In this document: positions 1-9,544 of the stretch, piece after piece
How positions within the stretch are numbered: the first letter of the stretch is position 1
How the letters are laid out: each line of letters opens with the position of its first letter
NCBI RefSeq assembly: GCF_000368685.1
Contig: NZ_KB849623.1
Coordinates: 1 to 64,000 of the forward strand
Length of the DNA stretch: 64,000 nt
Reading direction: 5' to 3'
From: Acinetobacter baylyi DSM 14961 = CIP 107474
Lineage (GTDB): Bacteria; Pseudomonadota; Gammaproteobacteria; Pseudomonadales; Moraxellaceae
Position numbers and translations under genes: made by a program
The notes under the pieces: generated by a model
The model's database searches: none
The model's input: only the letters and a program-made list of their open reading frames with translations
What the model was told of the DNA's origin: nothing

Positions 1-200
1 GCCTTTCTTAAAGAACAAGACACCAATTCTGGCTCATCAATTTTCTGACTTAAATTTCGCTCAAATAAACTTCGAGTAATTTAAACCAATCAATCAATGA
101 TAATATATCAATCAATCAACCAGTAAAAATCCACACAAGTTGTTCTTCTATTCTCTTAATGATCTTCTCGATGATTCGTCATCATCAAGCTAGGTCGGCT
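1..200 (-). other. rRNA operon leader (partial), boxA-like element
   Basis: AT-rich leader read leftwards from the promoter at 201-228. Near the window edge the minus strand carries TGTTCTTTAAGA (positions 6-17), close to the boxA antitermination element TGCTCTTTAACA found upstream of 16S genes. The 16S gene itself would start beyond position 1. The plus strand here contains short AATC-type repeats at about 90-120. An ITS upstream of 23S is the alternative, but the strong promoter just upstream argues for a 16S leader. Confidence 0.65.
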
Positions 201-228
201 ATGTTACTCTAAATCTCTTCAAAGTCAA
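201..228 (-). promoter_or_regulatory. Putative rRNA operon promoter with GC-rich discriminator
   Basis: On the minus strand there is a -35 box TTGACT (223-228), a 16-base spacer and a -10-like TAACAT (201-206). It is followed by a GC-rich discriminator (AGCCGACC) and preceded by an A/T-rich UP-like stretch (about 229-260). A GC-rich discriminator after the -10 box is characteristic of stringently controlled rRNA promoters. Call inferred from pattern only. Confidence 0.6.
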
Positions 229-504
229 CAGGTAATTTCGATATTTTTAAAACTTATCAATCAACTCAAGAATCCAACCAATCTAGCCAAACCCTTGTTT
301 ATCAACAAGTTTTTATCTGCATCACCGCCGATGGATGTGCATTCTACAGCATTTTTAAGCCTAAGCAAGCATATTTTTATAAAAAAATTTCAAGCGTTTA
401 CTTATTAATCAAATTAGTTCAAAATTCAAAGTTAGCATGACTATTTTTAAATCTCCCATTCATATAACATAGACTCAAGTCACAATTTGATTTAAAAACC
501 AAAA

Positions 505-1008
505 ATGCATCACAAATTTTTCAATAGGCTTTTTTTATTGTCGCTATTGTATATATTTACAAGGGCATGCTTTGCTTCGCCTATTCAAAATTTTTATGCT
601 CTTACTTTATCTATTATGAGCTATAGTAAATGGCCCGCAGATAATGTTCCTACACTTTGTATAATTGACAATCCCACAGTGGCCAACAGTTTTCAAAGCC
701 AAGTTAAACAACAGTCTTATTCATATAAAATACAAGCGATTCCTGCATCATCTTTTTCTAAAACCCAATGTCAGGCAGTTTATTTTTCCAATTTATCTCC
801 TCAACAACAACAAAATCTGATTAATAGCTATCCAACCCGCAATGTACTTTCATTTAGTTCAAATAATTCTGACTGTGAAATCGGCAGCATCTTTTGTTTA
901 TACCAACAAAAGGGAAACGCTACATTTAAGGTCAATTTAGATAGTTTAAGCCGCTCTCAAATTCGCATTGATCCTCGTGTCTTACTTTTAGCAAAAAATG
1001 CGGAGTAA
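505..1008 (+). CDS. yfiR: YfiR-family periplasmic regulator (DUF4154)
   Basis: Small exported protein of 167 residues that, in the known YfiBNR system, binds the periplasmic part of the diguanylate cyclase YfiN and keeps it off. A signal peptide covers about residues 1-24. The family signature RIDPRVLLLAK lies near the C-terminus (154-164). Four cysteines remain after the leader (C52, C89, C124, C131); the C-x6-C spacing of the last two matches a structural disulfide known in Pseudomonas YfiR. It is the first gene of a tight operon, with six bases between its stop and yfiN. No strong Shine-Dalgarno is seen before the ATG. Its redox-sensitive folding is known for the family and is inferred here. 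Confidence 0.85.
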   Translation: MHHKFFNRLFLLSLLYIFTRACFASPIQNFYALTLSIMSYSKWPADNVPTLCIIDNPTVANSFQSQVKQQSYSYKIQAIPASSFSKTQCQAVYFSNLSPQQQQNLINSYPTRNVLSFSSNNSDCEIGSIFCLYQQKGNATFKVNLDSLSRSQIRIDPRVLLLAKNAE

Positions 1009-1014
1009 CTTGTC

Positions 1015-2232
1015 ATGATTGCGAATTTATATAAATCAAATTCACTGCATAGCGTTTTTCGCAAGTCTCAGGCTACCATTTTTATTATTACTTTAGTTAT
1101 TTGCTCTTTTACTTTTGTTTCTATTTCAACCTATACCATGGAAACCTATACCAAACAGAATTTGAATGTTTTAAGTCTTGCGGTGAGTGAACGGATACAA
1201 CCTGCTGTTGTGTTTAAAGATCAGCAAACCATTGAACAAATTTTAAATGAATATACGTTTCAACATTCTATTCGTAGCATCAGTGTATATGATAGCCATC
1301 AAAATAGGCTTGCTTATAGTTTTAAAAAGACAGACTACTATTCTAAATTACAGATATTACTCGATCATTTTTTTCTAAAAGATCCGATAAAACTTAATAT
1401 TTATCATAATAATAAACAAGTCGGTGAACTTGTTGTTTTTGGAAGTTCAGAAAAAATCTTACAATTTATTCTCACCATCCTGATTGGTCTAGCTGTGGTG
1501 ATGCTGTTTATGATATTAGCATTATGGTGGTCCACCAATTCTACTTATCGCTACATTGTACAGTCTATGCAGCCACTAACCCAGACAGCACAACTTGTTA
1601 GTCAACAAAAAGCATATAATCTTCGTTTTCCAGACAATAACATTAAAGAATTTCAAGATCTTAATGATGTATTTAATGAGCTACTACAGGAAATTCAGAC
1701 TTGGCATAACCACTTACAGCATGAAAATCATTTGCTATCGTTTGAGGCAAAACATGACCATCTCACCGCCCTTCCAAATCGAAGCTATTTTTATACACAA
1801 TTAATGCATGTTTTTGAAAATCCAAATTCACGAAAAACGTCTGCATTAATTTTCATTGATAATAATAATTTTAAATATATTAACGATCAATATGGGCATC
1901 TTGCTGGAGACGCTGTGCTACAAGAAATGGCAAATCGACTGAAACAACGATTACGTCATCAGGACTTTATTGCTCGACTGGGTGGAGATGAATTTGCAGT
2001 GATTTTAGAATCTGTAACTCAAGTGAATCACCTGATTACAATAGCAGAAAACTTACTCAACAGTTGCCAACAACCTCTTAATTTTAATGGTCAATCTATA
2101 CATTTTAGTTTTAGTTTAGGGATTGCATTTTCTCAATTTGCTTCCACTCCTGAAGAACTAATTGCTCAAGCAGATCAAGCCATGTATAAGGCAAAACATC
2201 TCACCCATCACTGGTTTATCCATAAACCGTAA
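1015..2232 (+). CDS. yfiN: YfiN/DgcN-type membrane diguanylate cyclase
   Basis: Inner-membrane enzyme of 405 residues that would make cyclic-di-GMP from two GTP. Transmembrane segments lie at about 21-41 and 149-172 and bracket a periplasmic domain, followed by a HAMP-like linker (175-235) and a GGDEF domain (245-405). The active loop GGDEF is intact at 323-327. An RxxD inhibitory site (R314-D317) sits exactly five residues before it, so product feedback is expected. In the metal-binding stretch IDNNNFKYIND the second Asp of the usual DxD is Asn (N284), while the first (D282) is kept. A GGAG Shine-Dalgarno precedes the ATG by nine bases. It lies between yfiR and yfiB, matching the YfiBNR module that links envelope state to biofilm formation. 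Confidence 0.9.
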   Translation: MIANLYKSNSLHSVFRKSQATIFIITLVICSFTFVSISTYTMETYTKQNLNVLSLAVSERIQPAVVFKDQQTIEQILNEYTFQHSIRSISVYDSHQNRLAYSFKKTDYYSKLQILLDHFFLKDPIKLNIYHNNKQVGELVVFGSSEKILQFILTILIGLAVVMLFMILALWWSTNSTYRYIVQSMQPLTQTAQLVSQQKAYNLRFPDNNIKEFQDLNDVFNELLQEIQTWHNHLQHENHLLSFEAKHDHLTALPNRSYFYTQLMHVFENPNSRKTSALIFIDNNNFKYINDQYGHLAGDAVLQEMANRLKQRLRHQDFIARLGGDEFAVILESVTQVNHLITIAENLLNSCQQPLNFNGQSIHFSFSLGIAFSQFASTPEELIAQADQAMYKAKHLTHHWFIHKP

Positions 2233-2249
2233 ATTTCAGGTAGTTCACT

Positions 2250-2729
2250 ATGTATAACAACTCAATCAAAATATCTATTCTTGGGGTCATTTGCCTTATT
2301 CTGGCAGGATGTCTAAGCTTTGGACCACTCAAATATAAGCAGGTCAAAATGCTCCAAAAAGAAGGTTTTGTACAGACAGATGAAGGATGGACACTCGGTT
2401 TACCAGAACGCTTACTTTTTGAATTTGATAAATCTGAAGTAAATCCTGCGCACCAACAAGAGATTATTCGTTTGGCTAATCAACTGAATAAATATGGATT
2501 ACATAAGTTAAAGGTGGTGGGTTATACCGATAATATTGGTAATCGTGATTATAATTTAAAGCTATCTCAAGCCAGAGCGCAAAGCGTGGCAGCAATTTTC
2601 ATAAATAATAGTTTTACACCTAATCATATTCAGATTATTGGACGTGGATCAAATCAACCTCTACTGCCTAACACCACAGAAGAGAATCGTGCAGCGAATC
2701 GCCGCGTTGCAATTGTAATCGTTCCATAA
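2250..2729 (+). CDS. yfiB: YfiB-like OmpA-domain lipoprotein
   Basis: Outer-membrane lipoprotein of 159 residues. The lipobox LILAGC puts the lipidated cysteine at C21. An OmpA C-terminal peptidoglycan-binding domain fills about 50-159, including GYTDNIGN and a run ending in NRRVAIVI. In the YfiBNR system the outer-membrane YfiB captures YfiR and so releases YfiN. It is the last gene of the operon, 17 bases after yfiN, with Shine-Dalgarno AGGT eight bases before the ATG and a strong terminator just downstream. A generic Pal-type lipoprotein is the alternative, but the position after yfiR-yfiN settles the role. Confidence 0.87.
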   Translation: MYNNSIKISILGVICLILAGCLSFGPLKYKQVKMLQKEGFVQTDEGWTLGLPERLLFEFDKSEVNPAHQQEIIRLANQLNKYGLHKLKVVGYTDNIGNRDYNLKLSQARAQSVAAIFINNSFTPNHIQIIGRGSNQPLLPNTTEENRAANRRVAIVIVP

Positions 2730-2749
2730 TCTTATTGATGGTTACAGGA

Positions 2750-2786
2750 AATAGAAAGATTCTGTTGTGAATCTTTCTATTTTTTA
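2750..2786 (+). terminator. Rho-independent terminator of yfiRNB
   Basis: Perfect 13-base inverted repeat, AATAGAAAGATTC (2750-2762) with GAATCTTTCTATT (2769-2781), followed by a T-run. It ends the yfi operon. Confidence 0.85.
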
Positions 2787-2805
2787 TAAAAAATAAAATT
2801 TAGGC

Positions 2806-2832
2806 ATAAAAAAACCGCATTTAAGCGGATTT
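2806..2832 (-). terminator. Rho-independent terminator of the tRNA operon
   Basis: On the minus strand the hairpin CCGCTTAAATGCGG is followed by seven T residues, placed about 36 bases after the last tRNA. Confidence 0.8.
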
Positions 2833-2867
2833 CGGATTTTTTTAATATCACCTTTAATGTTTAAAGG

Positions 2868-2944
2868 TGGTCGGAGCAGTAGGATTCGAACCTACGACCC
2901 CCTGGTCCCAAACCAGGTGCACTACCAGGCTGTGCTATGCTCCG
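2868..2944 (-). tRNA. tRNA-Pro(TGG), copy 2
   Basis: 77-base tRNA with an encoded CCA end. The anticodon loop TTTGGGA gives anticodon TGG. The acceptor stem CGGAGCA pairs with TGCTCCG. Identical in sequence to the copy at 3200-3276. Last gene of the four-tRNA transcript. Confidence 0.95.
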
Positions 2945-2948
2945 AATG

Positions 2949-3024
2949 TGGGGTGAATGACGGGATTCGAACCCGCGACAACTGGAATCACAATCCAGGG
3001 CTCTACCAACTGAGCTACATCCAC
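2949..3024 (-). tRNA. tRNA-His(GTG)
   Basis: 76-base tRNA with encoded CCA. The anticodon loop TTGTGAT gives GTG. The acceptor GTGGATG pairs with CATTCAC, and the discriminator is C73. The base just before G1 (position 3025) is also G on the minus strand, supplying the G-1 that histidine tRNA needs opposite C73. Confidence 0.95.
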
Positions 3025-3062
3025 CACTACTGGGTTCTACAATACCAAGCTAATCTACCAAA

Positions 3063-3139
3063 TGGCGCGCCTGACAGGATTCGAACCTGTGACCATCCGC
3101 TTAGAAGGCGGATGCTCTATCCAACTGAGCTACAGGCGC
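3063..3139 (-). tRNA. tRNA-Arg(TCT)
   Basis: 77-base tRNA with encoded CCA. The anticodon loop CTTCTAA gives TCT, reading AGA/AGG. The acceptor GCGCCTG pairs with CAGGCGC. Confidence 0.95.
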
Positions 3140-3199
3140 ATGACCGATGATAAAAAATATCATGCGATACTTCCGCCGATCTTAAAATATTATTTTAAG

Positions 3200-3276
3200 T
3201 GGTCGGAGCAGTAGGATTCGAACCTACGACCCCCTGGTCCCAAACCAGGTGCACTACCAGGCTGTGCTATGCTCCG
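3200..3276 (-). tRNA. tRNA-Pro(TGG), copy 1
   Basis: 77-base tRNA with encoded CCA and anticodon TGG. It is the first gene of the operon and an exact duplicate of the tRNA at 2868-2944. Confidence 0.95.
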
Positions 3277-3321
3277 TCTTCTCAGCTTTTACCGTATCGC
3301 ACATCGTGCGGTACGGTGTGC

Positions 3322-3350
3322 ATTCTAGGCGGGACGCTCAACCACGTCAA
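3322..3350 (-). promoter_or_regulatory. Promoter of the tRNA-Pro-Arg-His-Pro operon
   Basis: On the minus strand: -35 TTGACG (3345-3350), a 17-base spacer, and -10 TAGAAT (3322-3327). Close to the sigma-70 consensus and about 45 bases before the first tRNA. Confidence 0.8.
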
Positions 3351-3406
3351 CACCTAGAGTTAAAAAAAGTGAAAAAACGTTATCAAATGTATATTTAACA
3401 AGCATT

Positions 3407-4471
3407 TTAACGCTTCAACGATGCACTAAAGCTCAACATTCGATCTAAAGGAAGTTTTGCACGTTCAGCGAGCTGTGGATCAACATGAATTTCCTGATCG
3501 GCATGCTGTAAAACATGCAAAATACCATCCAGCTCATTCATTGCCATCCACGGGCAATGTGCACATGAGCGACAAGTAGCACCTTCGCCCGCAGTTGGTG
3601 CTTCCACCAAAATCTTATGCGGTACTGCTTGTTGCATCTTGTAAAAGATTCCACGATCTGTGGCTACAATCAAACGTTCATTTGGTAAAGTCTGTGCTGC
3701 CTTAATCAATTGCGATGTACTGCCTACTGCATCGGCAATCTCAACCACCGATTCTGGTGATTCAGGATGTACAAGCACTGCTGCATCTGGATATAAGGCT
3801 TTCATATTGGCAATGCCACGGGCACGGAATTCTTCATGCACGATACAAGAACCATCCCAAAGCAACATCTCGGCACCAGTTTTCTTTTGAATATAACGGC
3901 CTAAATGTTGATCTGGTGCCCAGATAATCTTTTCACCCAAACTATCTAGATGTTCAATAATTTCAACAGCACAACTTGAAGTTACTACCCAGTCTGCACG
4001 TGCTTTCACTGCCGCTGAGGTATTGGCATACACCACAACAGTATGATCTGGATGTTGATCACAAAAAGCCGAGAACTCATCAACTGGACATCCCAAATCT
4101 AGTGAGCAGGTTGCCTCTAGGGTCGGCATCAGAATCGTTTTTTCTGGAGATAAAATTTTGGCTGTTTCGCCCATAAATTTAACACCAGCCACAACTAAGG
4201 TCGTAGCGTCATGATCACGACCAAAGCGTGCCATTTCTAGAGAGTCAGATACACAGCCTCCCGTCAGCTCAGCAAGCTCCTGAACGTCAGGATCACAATA
4301 ATAATGCGCAACCAGAACAGCATTACGTTTTTTTAATTCTTCCTTGATTTGATCGAACTTGGCCTGTTTTACATCTGGACTCAAGTGATGATCCTTAGGT
4401 TCACCCAAACGATCTAAATGCGCTTGCACGATTACTTTTGCATCATTTGCAATTAAAGTCGCATCATTCAT
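3407..4471 (-). CDS. nadA: Quinolinate synthase
   Basis: Cytosolic [4Fe-4S] enzyme of 354 residues that condenses iminoaspartate with dihydroxyacetone phosphate to quinolinate in de novo NAD synthesis. The family's three cluster cysteines are recognisable in [19 protein letters not shown] and [13 protein letters not shown]. The motif [15 protein letters not shown] (about 55-69) is typical of NadA. Length is normal for the longer bacterial form. It follows argJ on the same strand, but a terminator separates them, so separate transcription is likely. No clear terminator is seen downstream, where the tRNA promoter begins within about 60 bases. Confidence 0.95.
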   Translation of the reverse strand: MNDATLIANDAKVIVQAHLDRLGEPKDHHLSPDVKQAKFDQIKEELKKRNAVLVAHYYCDPDVQELAELTGGCVSDSLEMARFGRDHDATTLVVAGVKFMGETAKILSPEKTILMPTLEATCSLDLGCPVDEFSAFCDQHPDHTVVVYANTSAAVKARADWVVTSSCAVEIIEHLDSLGEKIIWAPDQHLGRYIQKKTGAEMLLWDGSCIVHEEFRARGIANMKALYPDAAVLVHPESPESVVEIADAVGSTSQLIKAAQTLPNERLIVATDRGIFYKMQQAVPHKILVEAPTAGEGATCRSCAHCPWMAMNELDGILHVLQHADQEIHVDPQLAERAKLPLDRMLSFSASLKR

Positions 4472-4570
4472 AAAACGTCTTCTCTATTCTCTAGCTAGCA
4501 TTTTGCGAGCGTTAACGTACAACAGCTCAGCATGTAAAGATAATATGAGCTGATAAAAAACCAAATTTAA

Positions 4571-4598
4571 AAAAAAACCTCACGAATGAGGTTTTTTA
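4571..4598 (-). terminator. Terminator after argJ
   Basis: Stem AACCTCA (4576-4582) with TGAGGTT (4587-4593), loop CGAA, flanked by A-runs and T-runs so that it could work on either strand. It lies 10 bases past the argJ stop. Confidence 0.8.
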
Positions 4599-4608
4599 TC
4601 GTCATCAA

Positions 4609-5829
4609 TTACGATCGATAGTCCGCATTAATCTTGACATAATCATACGACAGATCACAGGTATATACAGTATCTTTTGCTGTACCACGTCCCAAATCTA
4701 CACGAATCGTCATTTCAGCCTGCGCCATCACCCGAGCGCCCTGTTCTTCGGTGTAATCCGCTGCAGCACCACCATCACGGCAAATTTGTACGTCATCTAG
4801 CCAGACCTGAACTTTACTCACATCTAACTGCGGTACGCCTGCTTTACCAATAGCCATCACAATACGCCCCCAATTTGGATCGGATGCAAATACAGCCGTT
4901 TTAATCAGAGGAGAGTGCGCAATACTGTAGGCAACATCACAGCATTCCTGAGTATTTTCTCCGCCCTCAACAGCCACGGTAATGAATTTGGTTGCACCTT
5001 CACCATCACGAACAATGAGCTGTGCTAAACGATTCATAATTCTTTGCAAAATTTCAAGAATTTTGGAATATCTCGGATCTTGCTCAGAACTGATTTCAAC
5101 CCCTCCTGCTTGCCCTGTCGCTACAAAAATACAAGAGTCATTGGTCGAGGTATCACCATCAATAGTAATACGGTTAAATGATTGCTCAACTGTTGTCTTT
5201 AATAGCGTTTGCACCAGTGATTGACTGATTGGAGCATCAGTAGCAACGAAGCTAAGCATAGTCGCCATATTTGGACGAATCATGCCAGCGCCTTTACTGA
5301 TACCTGTCATGGTATAAACTACACCATCAAGCTCAAATTGTTCTGATGCACCTTTTGGTGTGGTATCTGTCGTCATGATACCAAAGGCAGCTTCAGTCCA
5401 TGCATCATCTTTTAAATCTTGCAATGCTGGCTGAATACCATCAAGTAAGCGCTCAATTGGGAGTTGCTCACCAATCACACCAGTTGAAAAAGGCAATACC
5501 TGACTGGATTCTACGCCAGCTAATTCGGCAAGTTTAGTACAGGTTTTTTGAGCATTGATTACACCTGTTTGACCTGTAGCAGCATTCGCATTACCCGTAT
5601 TGATAATCAGATAACGGATCGCACTTTCAGCTAAATGTTTTTTTGATACAAGCACAGGTGCGGCTGCAAATGCGCTTTGAGTAAAGACACCCGCAACATG
5701 AGACCCTTCTACAAACTTAAAAACAACCAGATCTCGTCGATTTGGATAACGTACATATGCTTCAGTTGAACCAATTTTTACACCATTTACCACATGCATG
5801 TGCGGCATTGTTACGTCACCAACAGCCAT
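4609..5829 (-). CDS. argJ: Bifunctional ornithine acetyltransferase / N-acetylglutamate synthase
   Basis: Enzyme of 406 residues for arginine biosynthesis. It moves the acetyl group from N-acetylornithine to glutamate and, in bifunctional forms, also uses acetyl-CoA. The self-cleavage site is visible as PNMATML, where the Thr becomes the N-terminal nucleophile of the beta chain. GTDTTPKGA-like sequence ([10 protein letters not shown]) and the C-terminal [17 protein letters not shown] are family hallmarks. Shine-Dalgarno TGGA precedes the ATG. Whether it accepts acetyl-CoA cannot be told from sequence by eye. Confidence 0.95.
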
Positions 5830-5928
5830 TTTCGATTTCCACTGTGTTTGTTATCAAAAAGAAAAGCTTAGTGTAAATAAACAGAAAAATCGAGCGTTAA
5901 TCTATGCAAATTTATCTTGTATTTACAA

Positions 5929-5957
5929 ATAAAAAAGCCAGCACAAATGGCTGGCCA
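5929..5957 (-). terminator. Terminator of the small exported protein gene
   Basis: Stem GCCAGC (5937-5942) with GCTGGC (5950-5955). On the minus strand it is followed by six T residues. Confidence 0.8.
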
Positions 5958-5974
5958 AATGCTCTGCTACAAAA

Positions 5975-6331
5975 TTAGTTTGCGGCTAACTGAGCAGATG
6001 TTCCTAATAATGCTTGCTTGGCTTTTTCCTGACTTGCAGCAGATAAAGCAGGATTAGTTGCCACGATCCGATTGACGTTGGCAGAATTAGCAGCGCTAAT
6101 TGCCGCAGTTTTCAAGACAATTGGACGATTGCCTGTATTACCTAGCGTATAACGGATACCCGTACGCGGGCTAATAATAGTTGTACTATCGTTTTTAACT
6201 TCGACTTGTGCAGTGGTTGGACCCTGTGCTGCAAGTACTTTATCTACAGTTGTGGTTTGTGCAGGCTGAGCAAATGCAAACCCTGGAATGGCCAATGCAA
6301 TACATGCCAATGGTTGTAATAGTTTTTTCAT
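5975..6331 (-). CDS. Small exported protein of unknown function
   Basis: 118-residue protein with a clear signal peptide (about 1-21, cleavage after AFA). The mature part is short, low in aromatic residues, and rich in Ala, Thr and Asn, with no cysteine after the leader. I recognise no domain. It has its own terminator and lies between argJ and secA on the same strand. It is probably periplasmic; nothing in the sequence indicates its job. Confidence 0.7.
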   Translation of the reverse strand: MKKLLQPLACIALAIPGFAFAQPAQTTTVDKVLAAQGPTTAQVEVKNDSTTIISPRTGIRYTLGNTGNRPIVLKTAAISAANSANVNRIVATNPALSAASQEKAKQALLGTSAQLAAN

Positions 6332-6433
6332 TGTCTTACCAAAATTGAAGTCAACATGTGCAAGTAAATACCACTTAATGCACTAAACTGCAAATGTTAT
6401 TCGCACCTTGCAACAACTCGTAAAAAAGTCATA

Positions 6434-6466
6434 AAAAAAGCAGAACATTTACGTTCTGCTTTTTTC
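6434..6466 (-). terminator. Terminator of secA
   Basis: Perfect stem AAAAAGCAGAAC with GTTCTGCTTTTT and a six-base loop (6447-6452). Usable on both strands, and 20 bases past the secA stop. Confidence 0.85.
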
Positions 6467-6485
6467 AGTTATAGCATCCTAGGAA

Positions 6486-9203
6486 TTAGAGACGGCCATG
6501 ACATTGCTTATATTTTAGTCCAGAACCACATGGACAAGGTGCATTCCGACTAGAAGGCGGCACTATATGATCTGATGAGACAATTGGTTGTTCTTCAACT
6601 TCATGATGCGTCACTGCACCAGTTAAACCATCAACCTCGTCGTGCTCAAACGATAAACGCATTGCCTCAGCCTGTTGTTGTTGCTGAGCTTCAAGTTCAG
6701 CCAGTTCTTCAGGCGTTGGTACATGAATACGTGATAGATCCGTGACGACATCAGATTTGATCACGCCCAACATGTTGACGAAGAGATTAAATGCTTCTTT
6801 TTTGTATTCTTGCTCTGGATTCTTCTGTGCGTAGCCACGTAAATGAATTCCCTGACGTAAGTAATCCATCGCTGCGAGATGATCTTTCCAGTGACGATCC
6901 AGTGAATTGAGCATAAAGTGACGTTCCAGCATTGCTGCTGACTCTTCACCCATTTGTTCACGACGAGCATGATAACGCGCCAACACTTCATCTGTAATAC
7001 GCTGAACCAAAGCTTCTTCATCTAATCGGCGATCTTCATCCAGCCACTGCTGAACAGGAACCTCAATTCCAAGATCTACACGTAGCGCATTTTCCAGACC
7101 TTCAATATCCCATTGATCATGAATTGATTCTGGCGGAATAAAATTAGCGATCAAGCCAACCATCACTTCATGGTGCATCTCTTCAATATAATCTTGAAGA
7201 GTATGCTCTGCCAGAATTTCATCACGTTGAGAATAAATGATCTTACGTTGTTCGTTGTTCACATCATCGTATTTCAAGAGGTTCTTACGAATATCGAAGT
7301 TACGTGCTTCCACTTTACGTTGGGCATTTTCGATTGAGCGACTGACCATTTTGTGCTCAATAGCTTCATCTTCTTTCAGCCCCATAGCACGCATCATCCC
7401 CACCACACGATCACCTGCAAAAATACGCATTAGATCATCTTCAAGTGAGAGATAAAAACGTGAAACACCAGGGTCACCTTGACGACCAGCACGACCGCGT
7501 AACTGGTTATCGATACGACGTGATTCATGACGCTCAGAACCGATAATATGTAGACCACCTGCACTCAATACAGTCTCATGATCACGTTCCCATTCAGCTT
7601 TTAAGCGCTCTTCATCTTCTAGGGTTGGATTTTCAATTTTGGCAAGTTTGGCCTTCCAGTTACCACCCAAGATAATATCTGTACCACGACCTGCCATGTT
7701 GGTTGCAATTGTGACCGAATCTGGACTACCCGCCTGAGCAATAATATCCGCTTCGCGTTCATGCTGTTTGGCATTCAGCACTTCGTGACGAATACCTGCT
7801 TGCGTTAGCTTGTGCGATAGAATCTCACTGGCTTCAATGGTAGCTGTACCTACCAAAATTGGGGCACGTGTTTCTTGAATATTTTTAATTTCTTTCACAA
7901 TCGCATCGTACTTGCCGTTACGATTTAAATAAATCAAATCGTTTTGGTCTTGGCGAACCATTGGGCGGTGCGTTGGAATAATAACTACATCTAATCCATA
8001 AATTTCTTTCATTTCAGCAGCTTCTGTATCTGCTGTACCTGTCATACCTGACAGTTTTTTGTATAAACGGAAGTAATTTTGGAATGTTGTTGTGGCAAGT
8101 GTCTGATTTTCTGGTTGAATTTCCAGGCTTTCTTTGGCTTCAACTGCTTGATGCAGACCTTCAGACCAACGACGGCCTGGCATGGTACGGCCCGTATGTT
8201 CATCAACAATAATCACTTCACCATTGTGAATAATGTAATGAACATCACGATGATAAAGGAAGTGTGCACGAATTGCGGCTGTAACATGATGAACCAAATT
8301 TAGATTGGTTGCAGAATATAAGCTTTCGCCTTCTGCCAACAATCCCATTTGAATCAATTCTTGTTCAACTGTTTCAAAACCAATTTCAGTCATCTCAACT
8401 GAACGCTGTTTTTCATCAATCCAGAAATGACCACCATCCGCCACTTTTTCTTCTTTTTGCGGCTGTAATTTTGGTGGAATGGAATTGATTGCTGCGTAAA
8501 GTTGCGATGAATCTTCGCTTTGACCCGAGATAATTAAGGGTGTACGTGCTTCATCAATTAAAATCGAATCGACTTCGTCAATGATGGCATAGTTTAAGCC
8601 ACGTTGCTTTTTCTCTTGAAGAGAAAACACCATGTTGTCACGTAAGTAGTCAAAACCGAATTCATTATTGGTACCGTAAGTGATATCAGCCTGATACGCT
8701 TCTGCTTTCTCTGTCGGAGACTGCATCGAGTAAATGATACCAATACTTAAGCCTAAAAACTCAAACAATGGACGGTTAAGTTCAGCATCACGCTGTGCCA
8801 GATAGTCATTTACAGTAATGACGTGTACACCCTGCCCACTCAAAGCATTGAGATAACACGCCAGAGTACCCATGAGGGTTTTACCTTCACCTGTACGCAT
8901 TTCTGCAATTTTGCCTTCATGCAGGGTAATACCACCAATAAGCTGCACATCATAGTGACGCATTCCCATAACGCGTTTTGCAGCCTCACGGCATACAGCA
9001 AAAGCTTCAGGTAAGAGTTTATCCAAACTCTCACCTTTATTATAACGTTCTTTAAATTCTGGAGTTTTTGCAGATAAGTCTGCATCGCTTAAAGCGGATA
9101 TCGTCGGCTCGAGCGCATTGATTTGATCAACAATTTTACGCATGCGTTTGAGTTCGCGCTCATTTTTTGTACCGAAGATACCTCCGATCAGACTTGCCAA
9201 CAT
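6486..9203 (-). CDS. secA: Preprotein translocase ATPase SecA
   Basis: 905-residue motor that drives unfolded preproteins through SecYEG using ATP. The Walker A loop RTGEGKTL lies at about 103-110. The Walker B region [16 protein letters not shown] is the SecA signature. The C-terminus carries the zinc-binding SEC-C motif [13 protein letters not shown], which binds SecB and lipids. [16 protein letters not shown] in the helical scaffold is intact. Full family length. A candidate promoter lies 56-84 bases upstream and a terminator follows. Divergent from the peroxiredoxin gene. Confidence 0.98.
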   Translation of the reverse strand: MLASLIGGIFGTKNERELKRMRKIVDQINALEPTISALSDADLSAKTPEFKERYNKGESLDKLLPEAFAVCREAAKRVMGMRHYDVQLIGGITLHEGKIAEMRTGEGKTLMGTLACYLNALSGQGVHVITVNDYLAQRDAELNRPLFEFLGLSIGIIYSMQSPTEKAEAYQADITYGTNNEFGFDYLRDNMVFSLQEKKQRGLNYAIIDEVDSILIDEARTPLIISGQSEDSSQLYAAINSIPPKLQPQKEEKVADGGHFWIDEKQRSVEMTEIGFETVEQELIQMGLLAEGESLYSATNLNLVHHVTAAIRAHFLYHRDVHYIIHNGEVIIVDEHTGRTMPGRRWSEGLHQAVEAKESLEIQPENQTLATTTFQNYFRLYKKLSGMTGTADTEAAEMKEIYGLDVVIIPTHRPMVRQDQNDLIYLNRNGKYDAIVKEIKNIQETRAPILVGTATIEASEILSHKLTQAGIRHEVLNAKQHEREADIIAQAGSPDSVTIATNMAGRGTDIILGGNWKAKLAKIENPTLEDEERLKAEWERDHETVLSAGGLHIIGSERHESRRIDNQLRGRAGRQGDPGVSRFYLSLEDDLMRIFAGDRVVGMMRAMGLKEDEAIEHKMVSRSIENAQRKVEARNFDIRKNLLKYDDVNNEQRKIIYSQRDEILAEHTLQDYIEEMHHEVMVGLIANFIPPESIHDQWDIEGLENALRVDLGIEVPVQQWLDEDRRLDEEALVQRITDEVLARYHARREQMGEESAAMLERHFMLNSLDRHWKDHLAAMDYLRQGIHLRGYAQKNPEQEYKKEAFNLFVNMLGVIKSDVVTDLSRIHVPTPEELAELEAQQQQQAEAMRLSFEHDEVDGLTGAVTHHEVEEQPIVSSDHIVPPSSRNAPCPCGSGLKYKQCHGRL

Positions 9204-9544
9204 GGATGAAACTCTCTAAAAACTTGCTTATCAGATGAATAAATTTTTTCTCACTCGTTATTATGGAGCCAGAAATTTGAAGTACAAGGGGTTTACACAA
9301 ATCCCCTGAAAAAAAACTCGGAGGTATACGTATTGATCTTGTGTAAAATACACTACAACATTTTTCTTAAAATTAGATAATAGAATCACCTTTATCCAAT
9401 TCACTCTTTATATTTCATAGACTTAAATTTTTCTATATACAAAAAATTCATAATAAAATACAAAAACCTTTATTTTATTTGCAATATAAATGTCGCATAT
9501 TAGATCTCATTAGATAGAACAATATACAGATGAGGTTTTGCACC
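9204..9544. other. Divergent intergenic region between secA and peroxiredoxin
   Basis: 341 bases, AT-rich, with no open frame of note. Apart from the candidate secA promoter (9260-9287), I see no convincing operator. The plus-strand promoter of the peroxiredoxin gene is unclear; TTGCAA at about 9479-9484 could be a -35 box but the -10 is weak. Confidence 0.5.
9260..9287 (-). promoter_or_regulatory. Candidate secA promoter
   Basis: On the minus strand: -35 TTGTAC (9282-9287), a 16-base spacer, and -10 CATAAT (9260-9265). Assigned by match to the sigma-70 consensus only. Confidence 0.5.

Noticed and set aside
90-125. AATC-type short repeats as a possible CRISPR or satellite
   Set aside because: Only a few four-base units within an rRNA leader; no repeat-spacer pattern.
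2857-3150. 97-residue open frame covering the tRNA genes
   Set aside because: It runs antisense through three tRNA genes; peptide strings of this type are well-known artefacts of translated tRNAs.
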